A DNA stretch of 64,000 nt, from NCBI GenBank assembly GCA_946406115.1, contig OX291556.1, positions 10,818,501 to 10,882,500 on the forward strand, given 5' to 3'. The translations under genes were made by a program, and so were the position numbers. Under the pieces are notes generated by a model, which was given only the letters and a program-made list of their open reading frames with translations, had not been told where the DNA came from and did no database searches. Shown here piece by piece: positions 1-13,016 of the stretch. Numbering within the stretch: position 1 is the first letter of the stretch; every line of letters begins with the position of its first letter. Origin of the DNA: Apoda limacodes. Taxonomy: Eukaryota > Arthropoda > Insecta > Lepidoptera > Limacodidae.

Positions 1-219
1 CTTCCCATATCACCACTGTTGTTCAAGAAGTACAATAACTTGAGAGATGCTCCGATATTACGTAACTTTTTTAATAAATTTACTTTCAAAATAAGATATA
101 ATTACTGGATATTTGAGTCGTAATAACTGTCATCTCCTGTACGTCGTATTAAGTACTTAGTTTCATAATAACTAAGGGAAAAAATGAGGCCATGCACGAA
201 ACATTCGTTAGTACTATCC
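1..219. other. AT-rich sequence, nothing recognised
   Basis: No exon, repeat end or RNA gene could be supported here. Confidence 0.5.
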
Positions 220-395
220 TACTAATATTATAAACGTGAAAGTTTGTAAGTATGGATGTTTGTTACTTAATAACGCTTCAGCCACTGGACGGATCGGGAT
301 GGAACTTGGCACACCTATAGATTAGGTCGTGGAATAACACATAGGCTACTTTTTATACCGAAAAATTTAAAAGTTCCCGCGGGAATAACTAAACA
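220..395 (+). mobile_element. Helitron-like / MITE repeat fragment
   Basis: The segment carries the family signature actaatattataaacgtgaa, then the conserved 'ccactggacggatcgggatg' stretch and ends in cccgcgggaat. This is the very common lepidopteran non-autonomous repeat also found at 36690-36955 (reverse) and 43255-43722. Class (Helitron-like) is from memory of similar annotations and is uncertain. Confidence 0.6.
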
Positions 396-2265
396 TTTTT
401 GACTTGAATTTGACGATATTTAACAAATAGTTACGACACGCAGACTTTATACTTTTTGCCCCTTAGATCTTAGAAACTAAAAAAGATAAGGCAAGGTAAG
501 GCAAATAGTATTGTCTTTCAAATAAAATATTACGAATAATTATAAATTTTTATTTGAAAAAAAATTTAAATTAAATTTAAACTTAAAATTTATATTCTTG
601 CCGAATTCTTTGTCGCGAAAACTATGTTAGGGAACTAATAAAAGAAGTTGCAAGACTGTACACATGTTGTGTTAGCTCAGGACAACTTTTTGAGTGTGTA
701 TCTAACTTATATCGTAAAATGTTGTGTACCAGTGCAGTCATGCTACTAAACTATTTCGGTAGTCGCAAGTAAGCTTCTAGAGATGTAATTCCTGTATTAC
801 CTAGGTAACATAACATACTTACTTTGTGGTATGTTATGAAAAGTACAGTACAACAGACTTGCATACAATCGGTTTGCGGTATGAATCATATTAACTTTAA
901 TATGCTGAGTCTAAAAAGTCCAAAAAATAAACAGACTCACAAAATCTGGACTAAAATAGGTGGTGTAGGTACGTCGCCTGTTGCTTTTGATTAGAATTGT
1001 CAGCTTTACCATATACCCTCCATTCAAAAGCACAGCACTTAATGTCCTGGGGGTGTCCTTCACGGGTGCCTTGGGCTCGGAATGGGTGGTGTTATAGTGG
1101 AGTAATTATTTTGATTAACCTCATTGACAATAATCTTAATAGAAAAACAGCAGGTTAGGCGAAGTGTAAACACGTAGACCAACCCTATTTTTTATACTTT
1201 TCTTATTTTGTAAACAAAATTATAACCTCAAAAAAAGGAAAAGTATGATTTAAATAAGAATGGTTGCTTTTTACTATTTCTTCACATAAATTTTTAAATT
1301 TAATAAACTAGAAATGCAGTCTATGATTAAATTTAAGTTAAAGTAAATCGAAACTGTTTGAAATAAAAAAAACAAACGCATGCCAAAAATTTGAGCACCT
1401 CTTCTCTTGGCCCGGCACAAAAACAAGATTGTCGAACGGATGAGCTCATTACATTCATAAGGCATACTCATGAAAAACTGCTGCGTAATATCACACAAGA
1501 TGTTCAAGGGTTCCGCAAGACACTGAGAAACGAAACGAGCCCGCGCTGAATATTTTATCGCCACTTTCATTTTGTAAAAAACGCGTTCGAGGGATGTTAC
1601 TTCTTTCAACGTAAAATATTGTACGCCGGGGAGATGCTTCCTTTAAATGGAGTATTTACTTACGTCTTATAGTTTAAGTATGTAAGTTTATTTGGTTGTG
1701 CTTTATAAAGTCCATAGTTTAAAAGGTTCAATATTGTATTCACATATGTACATAAGTTCATGGACACATACCAACACACATAATTTTTTCTTTCATATTT
1801 GTGTATCATTGGTCAAAAACCCAGTCACGTAGAAGTTTGCACGGAATCAGGATAATAGTATTCTTTGTTCATATAACTATCTCTGTGTCAAAAATCAAGT
1901 CAATTGTATCTGCACCGTTACGGCAACTACGTGAAAAATTTAGTCCAACGGGAACTCTGGGTCGGAATGAATAATAGGTTCCTACTGTATATAATTCTTA
2001 ATCCCTCTCCCTGATCCCTACGCCAAAAATCAGGTCAGCCCGTTGCTTAGTTTCAAAGTAAAGAAAAAGTACTTTCTTCTACTTAAATTAAAAATATTAA
2101 CATTTTTAACTTAAGACGTACTCTAATCTAAACGAAATCGAAACTAACTGTATTACTAGCGGAAAGTGCAGCTTTTAATGAGTAAAAGTCTTTTAAAATA
2201 AAATTTGCTAGTTGCAGAGATCACCTCCTACATACAAACGAACCAATTAAACATCCTTTCTTTTT
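396..2265. other. AT-rich 3' flank, no gene recognised
   Basis: Reading frames here are short and compositionally random. No splice-bounded conserved peptide was seen. Confidence 0.5.
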
Positions 2266-2555
2266 TTCACCGCTCGCCATCGGCAGGGAATTCATTCTCA
2301 CATATTAGAACCAAAATGGTCGCGTACATTGCGGTTTCAGAGAAACGCGAACGCTTAAGTTGTGGAATGAGCTCCCTGCTAAGGTTTTCTCTAAGGACTA
2401 CAGCATGGGGTTCTTCAAGAAAGAAGTTATTGGATTTTTGAAGGGTCGGCAACGCGCGCGTGATAATTCTGGTGTTGCAAGCGTCCATAGGCCACGGTGA
2501 CCGCTTACCATCAGGCGGACCGTGTGCTTGTTTACCACCTTAGTGGTATAAAAAA
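2266..2555 (+). mobile_element. LINE-tail repeat (LWNELPAKVFSK family), most complete copy
   Basis: The copy starts near ccgctcgccatcggcaggga and ends at ccaccttagtggtataaaaa with a poly-A tail. One frame encodes LWNEL(L)PAKVFSKDYSMGFF-like residues and FLKGRQRAR, the C-terminal tail typical of a non-LTR reverse transcriptase, followed by a 3' UTR with the motif taccatcaggcgga. Other copies lie at 6833, 32885, 35825, 38660, 45400, 48165, 52340 and 60355. All are 5'-truncated. Confidence 0.7.
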
Positions 2556-3587
2556 AAAGTTTTTAAATCGAATTAGAACACTTTTATGAAAATTGACTTA
2601 TGTATTTCCTTTTTGCTATATCTTTTAGATACGCAATGCTACTTAAATTAAATTAAATCATTTCCTAAAAAATTACCAAATAAGTAATTCAATAACCGAT
2701 ACTTCAGCAGTTCAATGAGAACGAGGCCATACCTCTTACCATAATATTGAAATGGCAGCAAAATCGGTAACCAAAATATGTGCTTTAAAAAATAATAGGT
2801 ATACAAGTATGTACTCAATCCACATGCAAAAACTGTAATAATAACTCATTAATTTACTCACATGTTTAGTTTCAAAAAATCCTTTTTTAAAAGATACAAC
2901 TCCTAGTGACTTATAAAGTCCTAGTACATCAATCTTATAAGCAATTTTGAGGTAGGTTCTGTTGAACATTAATTATAAACCAATTTTTATTATAAGAATA
3001 TTGTTTCTCTCAATATTCTTCGAACATAAGAACATACCTACGTTACGAAATAGAAATATTCGAGTTTCCAATAAGCATTCCAATAATTTGAGTGGATACA
3101 CCTTTGATGTGCCAACATGTTCAGAAACATCTGGAATATGTCTTTCAGATGTCGAAATAATCCGAGTATTATCGGATCAACTATCTGTTTATTGCGTCTC
3201 TTGTGAAAGACCCAAAATTCAGCGCATTTGTAGCAAAAAAAGTCTGAATTCTACATCTTATGTTGTCTTTTTTACTAATTATTTAAAATTAGATGTTATC
3301 GTGCACTTAAAAGTATCTGCTGTGATGCTTAATTTTGTAGAATAAAGCTGCTGCAAAATAAAAAATTACAAACCCCGTTTTGCTCTTCAAAAGACTTAAA
3401 CTTCTCAAGCGCAAAATACCTCAGTGCTTTATTTAAGCGTTGTGTTAAACTGTAGTTGGTTATTACTACCTACTATTGTCGAACAGTCGAAATCGAGGCG
3501 AGTCCCTACTTTACCTTTTAGTAGTTACCTACAGATATCACCAACCCACAACCACTTCGGCTTGTTTTTTCTGTTGAATTTAGTTTT
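2556..3587. other. No gene recognised; one unsupported 127-codon frame
   Basis: An open frame at 2962-3345 (+) encodes 127 codons with no family resemblance, no clear splice signals and AT-driven composition. I do not call it a gene. Confidence 0.45.
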
Positions 3588-3835
3588 TTTAAGGTTCCGT
3601 ACCAGAAAGCTCCAAATATTGCAGTCACTCACGTGCCCGTCTGTCCGTCGTCTGTCACACAGATTTTACAGCTACACGGTTGGATCTACAGCTTTTACAG
3701 TATAAGCATTTTGTTGACCCAAATCCATACAAATTGTCAAAAAGTATTTTTGAATGTTTTTAGGGGGACTCCCATACTGTCAAACGAGTGGATATCATTG
3801 TCTAGAGCTCAATAATTTTGGAAAACTAAGGTATG
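3588..3835 (+). mobile_element. GGTTCCGTACC-type MITE, partial
   Basis: Begins aaggttccgtaccagaaag, continues with the family's gtctgtccgtc-rich stretch and the block ggggactcccatac. It is related to the fuller copy at 37453-37935. The right end was not identified. Confidence 0.6.
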
Positions 3836-5040
3836 AGAAGCCACCAAAGTTTTACAAAATTTTGTTCCGAAGAATTTCTTAACTTCAAATTGACGTAAGA
3901 ACTTGAAATTCAGTGGTAACAATGTTTACTATTACTTATGTTTTACTATAAAATACCAATATATTGATAAAAAAAAATTCTATGAAATACCTTCATTTTT
4001 CCTATTACAACTAACTTGACTTTGCTGTCAAATGCGTAGCACAGAAGGGATTCACTCACCTCCTGCTTATGAATAATTCTGGCATTTGGACGACTTATAT
4101 TCTACTATTGATACGGACTCCTAAACCTGCTAAGTCCGAGACGCACTTTGCTGGTTTTTGTCGGATCTTCTTATTTCTTATCATGTTAGTCAAAGAAACA
4201 TTAATTAATATTAAAAAAAAAACTGGTTGCCTGTAAAGTCGGTATACGGGCGAAAGTTTTACGTGACAATGATTTTATGTCTGTCTCTCTCGCTCTTAGG
4301 CGGGCGCGTGCCTCTCACTCGCTCTCATTGTGAGCGCATAACGTGAGCGGAGCGTAACGCAGTTTCTTGAAGTGTCACCCGGCAAACCAATTTATAAGAC
4401 GTTGTCACGTCAAAAGAATTTATAAAAAATTAAAAGATGAACACAGCTTGGTAATTCCTAAAATTTGATTAAGTTCCGAGTGTATATTACATTCTCTTAC
4501 GTATACGTACGTTAAACGAACGTGTTTCAAATTATACCAAGTACTGTAAAACTTTCTTCTCTTGGGATACATTAACTGTGATAAAGATGAACTTTATGGC
4601 AGTTAGCGTGGGGTAAATTACTTCTCTGACTTTCAGGAATTCTTTTAAATATTAAAAGGTTAAAGAAATAATTAACTTTTTAAAAATCTATCTATCTACG
4701 GTGATCGTTAAGTAACTAAGACTTTTAAATCGTATGGACAGCGTAAGCTTCGACGCCAAGATGCTAAGCTTTTTGTCTTTTATATTAAGAATACAAGTTG
4801 AGAATTTCTTCGGTTATTTCAAGGTTTTATGAATTTCATTTTTGCGTTTCATTTTGGGCGTTAATTTTGATGTCTGCTTATGATGTTAGAGGGTCGTGGT
4901 ACCAGGTTTTAAGTTAAAAAATAGTGGTGGTTGATTTGACATCTGAAGACTAGACACTTGGTAGGTATGTTAAATTACTTTTTTATAATTTCTTTTTATC
5001 TTTTGCATAATTTCAGTTTAACACTTGGTTTAATTATAAC
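3836..5040. other. No gene recognised
   Basis: AT-rich sequence with a moderately GC-rich patch at about 4255-4385 (tctctctcgctcttaggcgg) that shows no coding signature. Confidence 0.45.
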
Positions 5041-5044
5041 TTTG

Positions 5045-5330
5045 TCCGACTGATATGGTGCAGTGGTAAATAGTTCAAAGGTTCTAGGTTCAATTGTTTA
5101 TGGGACCAAGAAAAAGTTACAGTGTGTTAAAGTTGTCTTAATTCTTCAAATGATCGGCGATGGGCTTACCCACTGTCATGTTGAATATTAGGGGGATTCA
5201 CGAACTGTTGACTCTTTGCATAACATCATGCAACTGCTGCATTTCTAATCCTGGGGGAGCCCGTCCTCCCTTTTAACAAACTAGTTTACTTCTGCGTGTC
5301 AGGTGATGAGCCCATTACCGCAACATAGCT
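5045..5330 (+). mobile_element. possible tRNA-derived SINE
   Basis: tgatatggtgcagtggtaaa resembles an RNA polymerase III A box, and ggttctaggttcaattgtt about 35 nt later resembles a B box. Downstream sequence (atcggcgatgggcttaccca and following) is not AT-biased, consistent with a SINE body. The ends are not defined. Confidence 0.35.
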
Positions 5331-6055
5331 TGTAACTGGACTTAGGATGTGCCATAAGTTGTAAATCACTACTTTTAGAGTGAGTAACAGAATGGTAAAA
5401 TTATGTCTATTTCATATTTTGTTTTTGGTATAAATTATACTATTAAGTACTTACTTAATACTTACTCTTCATGAAATCCCAGGCGGAAGCTGCAGATTTT
5501 CTTCTTCAGGTACTATATAAATATATAGAGAGAGAGTATACAGACAACAAGTAGGTATTGTTTACGTCAGCATATTTAAAAAGAAACGTCCACTTATTTT
5601 ACGCTCCATGTTATAAAGTACGTTTCTAAAACCGGGACCTTACCTCAAGTTACTTGAAAAATTAAGACTTTGAAGACCTTTTGAAGACTTTTTGAAAAAT
5701 TTAGACTTTACTAGAATAAAAATATTGGAGACTCAGTATTTCAAAGGTTTTCGATATCTGTTTTTCGAAATTTTCAAGTAAATATCATAGATCTTTAAAG
5801 CAGGTAGCTATTTGTAACCCTATTATAAAAAAACCTGCCTGTCTTACAGTGATTAAGTTAGGGTTCCTTAGAATAAGAATAAGGATATCTAAAAATTGGG
5901 AACCGATTTTGTTTTAACCAATTTCCATTGAAAGCGTTTATAAATATTATTGTAATTTTTTTAACCCTGACCGCATTTGTGAACATGTAACTATTGACAG
6001 CCTACACAGTGGCAGCAAAAAATTACAAATTTTTTAGCTTACATTGGCAGTAAAA
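5331..6055. other. No gene recognised
   Basis: Low-complexity AT-rich DNA with a short ga repeat near 5525-5538. Confidence 0.45.
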
Positions 6056-6350
6056 AGCTGTTGGCCTTCGGTGTCTGTCTTGAGTTCTGGAGGGTGGAGG
6101 TTCGAGCCCAGCGTGTAAAATGTGTATTTTGCTTAATTTCTCAAGTATACATTGTATATACACACCACTATCAGTGAAGGAAAAGATCGTGAGGAAACCT
6201 GCATACCTAAGTCAAAAAAAGAAATGTGTGTAAAGTCCACAATCTGCACTGGGACTACGTGTGGACTGTGACCCAAAACGCCATTGCCTAAGGTAGGCTG
6301 TGCCCTTACCTTAGGCAACAGCGGGGATATATGAGACTGGAAAGGAGTGG
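6056..6350 (+). mobile_element. Lepidopteran SINE (gaggaaacctgcat family)
   Basis: The copy contains ggaggttcgagcccagcgtg (B-box like), the diagnostic gtgaggaaacctgcatacct, then aaagtccacaatctgcactg and the end motif ggtaggctgtgccc. These are landmarks of a widespread lepidopteran tRNA-derived SINE. Two more copies are at 20575-20845 (+) and 46465-46715 (-). An imperfect 'ccttaggcaacag' repeat lies near its end. Confidence 0.75.
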
Positions 6351-6832
6351 CCGGCCCAGATCAAAATGGCGGCCAAATCAAAAAGTCGTGCCTACAATAA
6401 ATGTTCAATATTTTTTGAACTAGGTACGATTCTAGACCTTAGGAGTCTAAGGTGAGGTTTGTTTGGATATGAAATTTTCCAACCCAATGTCAGTTTTTGC
6501 GTTTGCGGTACCGTGCGTAGTGCCATTGAATACTCGTAGTAAATAAATTTAACATGCTAGGTAGTAAAATTGTTTACTAGCCAATAAACTCGCAGACCTA
6601 AAAATTTAACGTATTTTTCCAGGAAAAATGTTATAGTTAAATTTCAAGTTATAGTGCATGTGTAGTACTATAAATTAAACTCCTCGTTGCATATGTCTTT
6701 CTGTATGACTGTGGATTATTTTCTCCGTAAATATTAGGTGAACAGACAGATTTTAATGATTAATCTTCGCGTTGCGTCTGTCTATCTGTATGACTGTGGA
6801 TGATTTTCTCCGTAAATATTAGGAACACAGGC

Positions 6833-6950
6833 AGTTTTTTTTATACCACTAAGGTTGCGAGCCGCCTGAAAGTAAGCAGTTACGGCAGCCTATGGACGCT
6901 TGCAACACCGGCAGCCACTTTAAAAACGCGTTATTCGTGACTTCTTACAC
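6833..6950 (-). mobile_element. LINE-tail repeat, 3' end only
   Basis: On the minus strand this reads ...gttgcaagcgtccataggct, the diverged 'taccatcaggcgg' motif and ttagtggtataa with a poly-A tail, the 3' end of the family described at 2266. Confidence 0.7.
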
Positions 6951-9900
6951 TACAAAAACAAAAAGCGCGAGTATGCGCGCAAATGTCTGCGTTAGCTCTC
7001 TGACTGGTCACAGAATCGTCATAGTGGGAAAGCGGGTTCGTGTCTGGAGAGCGAGCGGCAGAGACTAGCATGCACTTTATTGCATCAAATTCACATATAC
7101 CTACACTGTGCTTTAGGGATGTTTAGGTACTTAGGTAGGTCTATATATGTATAGCGAAACAGCGTTCGGTGTGTCAGCTACTTTATTATAATTTTTATTA
7201 CAATCACGTAATTACGTACAAGTACGTAGTTATGTAAGTATGTACCTTGCAATTATCTGAATTTAACTCTCGTAATTTCCTTGGTTAAAAAATCTTGATA
7301 ACTAATTCATAATCAGATAGTACCATAGACTTTGAGTTCTGTAATATGTCCTATGGACTGTGCAATAACGTCACAATATTGGCCACACTTTAGAAAGAGA
7401 CAAAGTTAACCAAGAGTATCTTATCTCTTAAACAAGACACCACATTTGCGCTTCGTCTCTTTCACACTTTTGCGACCATTTATATATATAGTTCTCTATC
7501 TCTATGGATAGTACTTATCTACTTATAAAAATATATTGTTTTTTTTCTATTAATTAAAATCAAATGATATTTGCTACCAGCTAGCAGATATTAAAAACCT
7601 TTTTTATGTATTTTGCAAGTTTAAAATAAGGTTGCAATGCAAGAATATTATTAGTTCAAACAAAAATAAACAAGATTTTACTTTTTGCACATATTTATTC
7701 CCAATCTTTGGACCCTATAATGCTTTAAAACTATTAATAACTTATTACAACTTCGCCACGTTCTCATAAGGAGATAATTAAAATTTTACCGAATGTACTA
7801 TACCTATACGTCCTCTTTATAAAACTCAATTATACATCCGCATATTTTGCCATTGTTATTTTAAGTGTTTAAAAAATAAGTTTTATTAGAGCACGTATAA
7901 AGGCAGACATAATCTATAAGTATAGCAAATTTTTTCAAAGCCAAATCAGCAATTATATAGCTAATGTTATTTATCCTAGACACCTATTTCAATTTAGTTT
8001 AAATTTTAAGACAAATATTAACCTGGAAATTATAAAAAAAAAAACAAGACAAAAAACGGTGTAAAACTGTTCCAGCTTAAAAAACACAACCGTAAATTGA
8101 TTTATTTATGAAAAAATATTTAAAGGTTAGTGATTATTGTAAAATAGATAATAGAAAAGGGCGGAATAAAAACATCATTTGAGGATGAGCTCAAATTTAT
8201 TTGAATTAACAATGACGCCTTCAATGCCACAATACTCCATGAAGTAGGAAAAGAAAATTATTGAAACATCTATAAAAGTTATAATAATGATAGTTAAAAA
8301 TCTAAATTTACCACTATTTTTTTACAATGTCATCATGTTTTTTCCTTAAACCACAATAACACTTTACCGTCTGCTCTAGAAGCTTAAAAATGATCAAATT
8401 CACACAAATCTAATAATACATTACTAACTATGTATTTTATATGGTTTATTTTGCTCGATATACATATAAGTTTATTTTAGCAACGCACTACATACCTCTT
8501 GGTAAATTAAATTAATTTTAATTTAATACTGAACTCAAAGCGATTTGTTAAAAATAATTTGGTAAACAAGCCGTCATCTATAAATTTAAAACAATGAATA
8601 AAAATAACAATTAGCAATAAGTAATAAATTAAACCGTAATATGCGCGACACTACTCGTCTACTATGTATATATTAATGATTCACAGATTAAAGACCACTA
8701 CTATTTTATCAAATAAAAAAGAACAAATATTATCTATTATTTCGAACAAATATTTTGTTTCTTTTATTCTATACGTAGATATCTCTTAGATAATTATGTA
8801 ACTAAATTTATCAAGGGGCACAGATTTGATATGTTTCCGATGCACGGTGTTTGTGTGTTACCGTTTCACTTAACCTAACTTGCAAGGCGATGCTACACCC
8901 CTACGCTACCCTATAACACGCGGGTCAATGCCCCGCGTCTACAACTTACTTTCAAACACCATTTATTCGATTTCACAGTAAACGTTAAGAAAATATTAAT
9001 TAAAAATCAATATATTTCACAGTTAGTTCAATAAGAAATAATTGTAAAAGACACACTGAGAAAACAGGACTTAGCGATGTGGTTACTAATATAGATAATG
9101 CAATGTTTACTCCTTAAAACAGCAATCAAAATTTGCTTTAGCAATCAAGTAAATGAGTTCAGAATTCCAACTCGAAAATAATAGCAAAGAAAATGAGTAT
9201 TTGGAAAGCATTTCTTGCATGTTGTCAACCGCTTGACTTTGTTAAAAGTTTAGATAAATAAACGCGTAGCTTATTGGGTAATAGCAACTCTATTCGTAGT
9301 ATTTGACACATTTTCTTTACTATTTTCCTTTCTTATGCTGAACTTATTTACTTGATTGGTACAGCAAATTTTAATTTCTTTTTTAAGCAGTTAACATTGC
9401 AAGCTCAAGGTAGACAAGTCATATATTTCTCAATGAAAATTACATTATGTCATAAAAATTCATACATAATCAATTCACAAAAAGAACTTTGAAAAAGATT
9501 TATACTAACCACCTTGCTAATTCCCGTTTTCCCAAAGCCAAATTTGATAAAACCCATTGATCATAACGCTTAAGTTATACAACATGTCAAATAAAACATA
9601 ATTGACAAAATAGCTGACATGAAATAATACTACAACACTTAGCGTGAAATGTAGCTGATTGCATTATAAAATAGTAGACAAGATTATAATAGAATAAACG
9701 TCTCTATGAAACCGCTCTTTACTTCTAATTATTACACATTTAATATTACACGATGATATGTATCGAGTAGTCCCGCAAAAGGTGAAGTAGCTGTGTCCAG
9801 CCACTGGACGATCTCTTACTCGCTATCTACGGTTCTTGGACGGAATCATGGCGGCATCGACGTCACTCACTAACAATACACACTTACCGCCATTTTAAAG

Positions 9901-11530
9901 TCACAAAATGGCGGATTGAGTTTTTGCGAAAATCAATTTTTAGAAGGTTGCTCCATAATTACAATTGACTTCAGTTTTGCTAGCATTGCTTAATAATAGT
10001 AAACATTTACAATAAGTTTGTTACAACGAGATTACTTCGAAGAGAGCTTTAATTTATTTTTAATATAAAAACTAACCATTGAAACTATTAAACAACCAAT
10101 TCTTACAAGTTAGACAACTGAAATAAAGTTTTCGTTGTATTTTTTTTTCTTGTTGCATTTTGAGGACGTCGAATACCGAAGGTATGGGAGATCACTACAT
10201 TATTACACAAGTACTTATAACATACGAATTAGCATATTACATATAAATAAATAAGTAAACATTGACTTAGCTTAATTATTAAAATCGAAAATGGGTTACC
10301 AATACTCAGAAGAAAATCTGAGAAATATTTTTTTATTTGTAAGAGAGTTTTAAGATATCACTGGTAAGTATGTGAACTGAATGCTATTTATAGGTATAAT
10401 AGTAGGTAGGTAGTTATATGTTTAAAATAATTATTTTAGACCACTAAGTAGTAGGTAGTTACTGCAGTCCGGATTTCTATAAAATCTTTATTGCGAGTTT
10501 GTAAGTGGGCCTACAAAATACTATTTTGGTACTGTCTGAGGTTAGTGTTAAAATTATGTATATTCTTTATCTTTGGTCTATACACCAGGACTCGCTGTAT
10601 GTTCATGTGACAGTTTTTGTATATAAACAACGTTTAAAATTTTGCTAAGTCAAAAATTGACAACAATTCTATAAATATTGACTAATGAGATTTTCATAAG
10701 AATTCACGTGCGGAATTTCTGACCAATGATATGACCATTAGTGACCATGATATGGTCACCTGAACAGCACACAGTATTTGTCGCGTTAAGATTTTAACCC
10801 AAATATCCAAAAATCTTATAATAATAGCCTAAGCAGGGATTTTTTATTTTTTTTTGTAAAGTTTTACATAATTCAGCAAAATACGACATTAAATACTTAT
10901 AATATAAAATTTATTTTTGGTTTATTGCTACCTCAAATAGATGTGTACTTAAAACGACACTGCGTTTCATCGAAATAATAGGTAACTTAAGATTTCTGTA
11001 TGTTTAAAGTCAACTAGCTAAAAATAAAAAATATATTAAATCTTCCATTTCAATATCTTATCCTAAAACTTCAGTTAATTTAAACCACATTACATTGTTT
11101 CATTATTATGTATGAATAATTTTCATTTAATAGCCTAATGTTTACCATTCAGTTTGTCTACAATAAATATCCTTACCTAAATATGGTATTGACCTAATGA
11201 TTACACAATGAACGTAACTACTACATTTTAAAATAGATTATTACCAAAAAGCTCGTCAAAGCATGCAGATAGAATAGTAATTGTTTTAACTATTTAGCGT
11301 TGGCGCTTGTCGCCAATTAATTATAATTAATTTATATAATGATTATATTAATTACCTAACTCTCATAAGGCCAAGGCTAAATTCTCGCAACAAGACTGAA
11401 CAATTACGCATCGTATAGTCTGCGATTCCCTAATCTACTAGGAATTAAGTGAATTGTATATGCCCTTGTAAAAGCCCCAAGTGTGGTTAAGTCCGAAAGT
11501 TGACGAAATTTACCTTACGTAACCTAGGTC
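6951..11530. other. No gene recognised; scattered palindromes
   Basis: Very AT-rich 3' flank. Visible structures are inverted agagacaaag/gtctcttt motifs at 7395-7465, suggesting a decayed MITE, and a YY1-like palindrome at 9887-9914. A GC-richer stretch at 8820-8960 has no identifiable coding content. Confidence 0.4.
9887..9914. repeat. 10-bp-arm palindrome of ATGGCGG motifs
   Basis: CCGCCATTTT and AAAATGGCGG form perfect inverted arms with an 8-nt spacer. A third ATGGCGGC copy lies at 9848-9855. AAAATGGCGG resembles the YY1/Pleiohomeotic binding consensus; any regulatory role is inference. Confidence 0.5.
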
Positions 11531-11532
11531 AT

Positions 11533-11985
11533 CATATCAGCCCATTGACGTCCACTACTGGACATAGGCCTCACCTAACTTTTTCCACAGCGTGCGACTC
11601 TGTGCCGCGTGTAACCAACGGCTCCCCGCTACCTTTACGAGGTCATCTGTCCATCTAGCGGGGGGCCGTCCCACGCTGCGCTTTCCGGTTTGTGGCCGCC
11701 ACTCGAGAACCTTCTTCCCCCATCGGCAATCGGTTCTTCGAGCTATGTGCCCTGCCCATTGCCACTTCAGCTTTGCGATTCGGTGAGCTATGTCGGCGAC
11801 TTTAGTTCTCCTACGGATTTACTCATTCCTGATTCGATCACGTAGGGAAACTCCGAGCATAGCTCTTTCCATCGCCCGCTGAGCGACCTTGAGCTTTCGT
11901 ATAAGGCCCATAGTTAGCGGCCACGTCTTAGTGCCGTACGTCATCACTGGCAACACACATTGGTTGAAGACTTTTACCTAGGTAT
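11533..11985 (-). pseudogene. RTE-type LINE reverse transcriptase, C-terminal fragment
   Basis: The minus strand encodes the very recognisable C-terminal region of a lepidopteran RTE-class non-LTR retrotransposon: QCVLPVMTYGTKTWPLTMGL, then QRAMERAMLGVSLRDRIRNE, KLKWQWAGHIARR, WGKKVLEWRPQTGKRSVGRP and WTDDLVKVAG. It is interrupted by at least one in-frame stop after IRNE and lacks the catalytic and endonuclease domains. It is a dead, 5'-truncated copy lying downstream of cpo, with no likely function there. GC content is much higher than in the flanks, consistent with a relatively recent insertion. Confidence 0.88.
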
Positions 11986-12350
11986 AATAAGGCTAGTTTT
12001 AAATATACAAAGTTTAAAAAAATATATTAAACTCAAATAGTTAATATAAGGCTGAAAATAAATAATAACTGAGATATGATTTTAATAAGCTATAATTTTT
12101 TAAAGAACTACGTAAGTAAATAAACTTTATTTATTTCTATAACAAGTCAATCGCTGTGTGTAGGTAAGGTTAGGTTGGTAGTTCTGACCATATACAATAT
12201 AAAACTTGAGCCTAAATTAATTAAAATGACGACATTTTGGAATTTTACCGTACTTCGGGCTTTTACTGTAACATATATAACACGAAATTTTAAAATAGTT
12301 TAAAAGAGTAGGGAATTTTGCAAGGCACATAGAAAGGAATGTTTTTGTTT

Positions 12351-12413
12351 AAATTAAGTTAGTAGTACAAATTAAGTTAGTAGCACAAATTAAGTTAGAA
12401 GTACAAATTAAGG
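12351..12413. repeat. 18-bp tandem repeat, 3.5 copies
   Basis: The unit aaattaagttagtagtac is repeated with one or two changes per copy. It is followed directly by TATAAAAG at 12414. Confidence 0.9.
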
Positions 12414-13010
12414 TATAAAAGCAAATTAATGGATGTAGGACTATACGATGCCTGCCTTCGACTGTTCAGCAATGTTATTGCACTTCACAACGGCACCGAG
12501 GGGCGCTATTCAACTACTAAGTCATAATAAAATATTTCAATTATTGCAATAGTATAAATTTAGAGAAACAAGGTTCGTAAGACCAACACTAGAGTGCCAG
12601 CACTTTAACGAGTGTAATTATACATTATAAAAGTTACTAAGAAAATTATCAGTTAAATATAAATAATTTGAAATAGCCCTGATATTCATTTATAACGCTA
12701 ACACTATCGAGGCTAAAACGAAAAAAAATATTTAATTATTACATACAACTCGATTACAAATCATTTAACTTGAAATATTATATAACATAACGTAATCATT
12801 CTATGAAGGGCACCTTTGGTTTTTAGCTTACTACAATGGGATATATCCTAAACCTTTTGATTTAGGCTACTCACTATATTCATAACAAATCCTCTCAAAT
12901 ATGTCTTGTATACATCGGCTATAAAAACTAATATACAAACTTCCGATACAATAATTTAATCAATATATTAAATTAAAAAAAATATCTTAAATTACAAATT
13001 AATACATACA
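12414..13010. other. No confident gene; TATA-like motif and a 34-codon frame
   Basis: TATAAAAG at 12414-12421 (+) lies about 28 nt upstream of an ATG at 12449 opening a 34-codon frame (MPAFDCSAMLLHF and following). Nothing is recognised in it. The rest is AT-rich. Confidence 0.3.
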
Positions 13011-13016
13011 TTTATT
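13011..13016 (-). terminator. AATAAA polyadenylation signal candidate for cpo
   Basis: The minus strand reads AATAAA here, about 360 nt after the TAG of the candidate terminal exon. It is the first canonical signal I noticed downstream of that exon. In such AT-rich DNA the hexamer occurs often by chance, so this is only a candidate. Confidence 0.3.

Noticed and set aside
2962..3345. 127-codon plus-strand frame
   Set aside because: There is no family resemblance and no supporting signals; composition is what AT-rich DNA gives by chance. It cannot be excluded, but is not supported.
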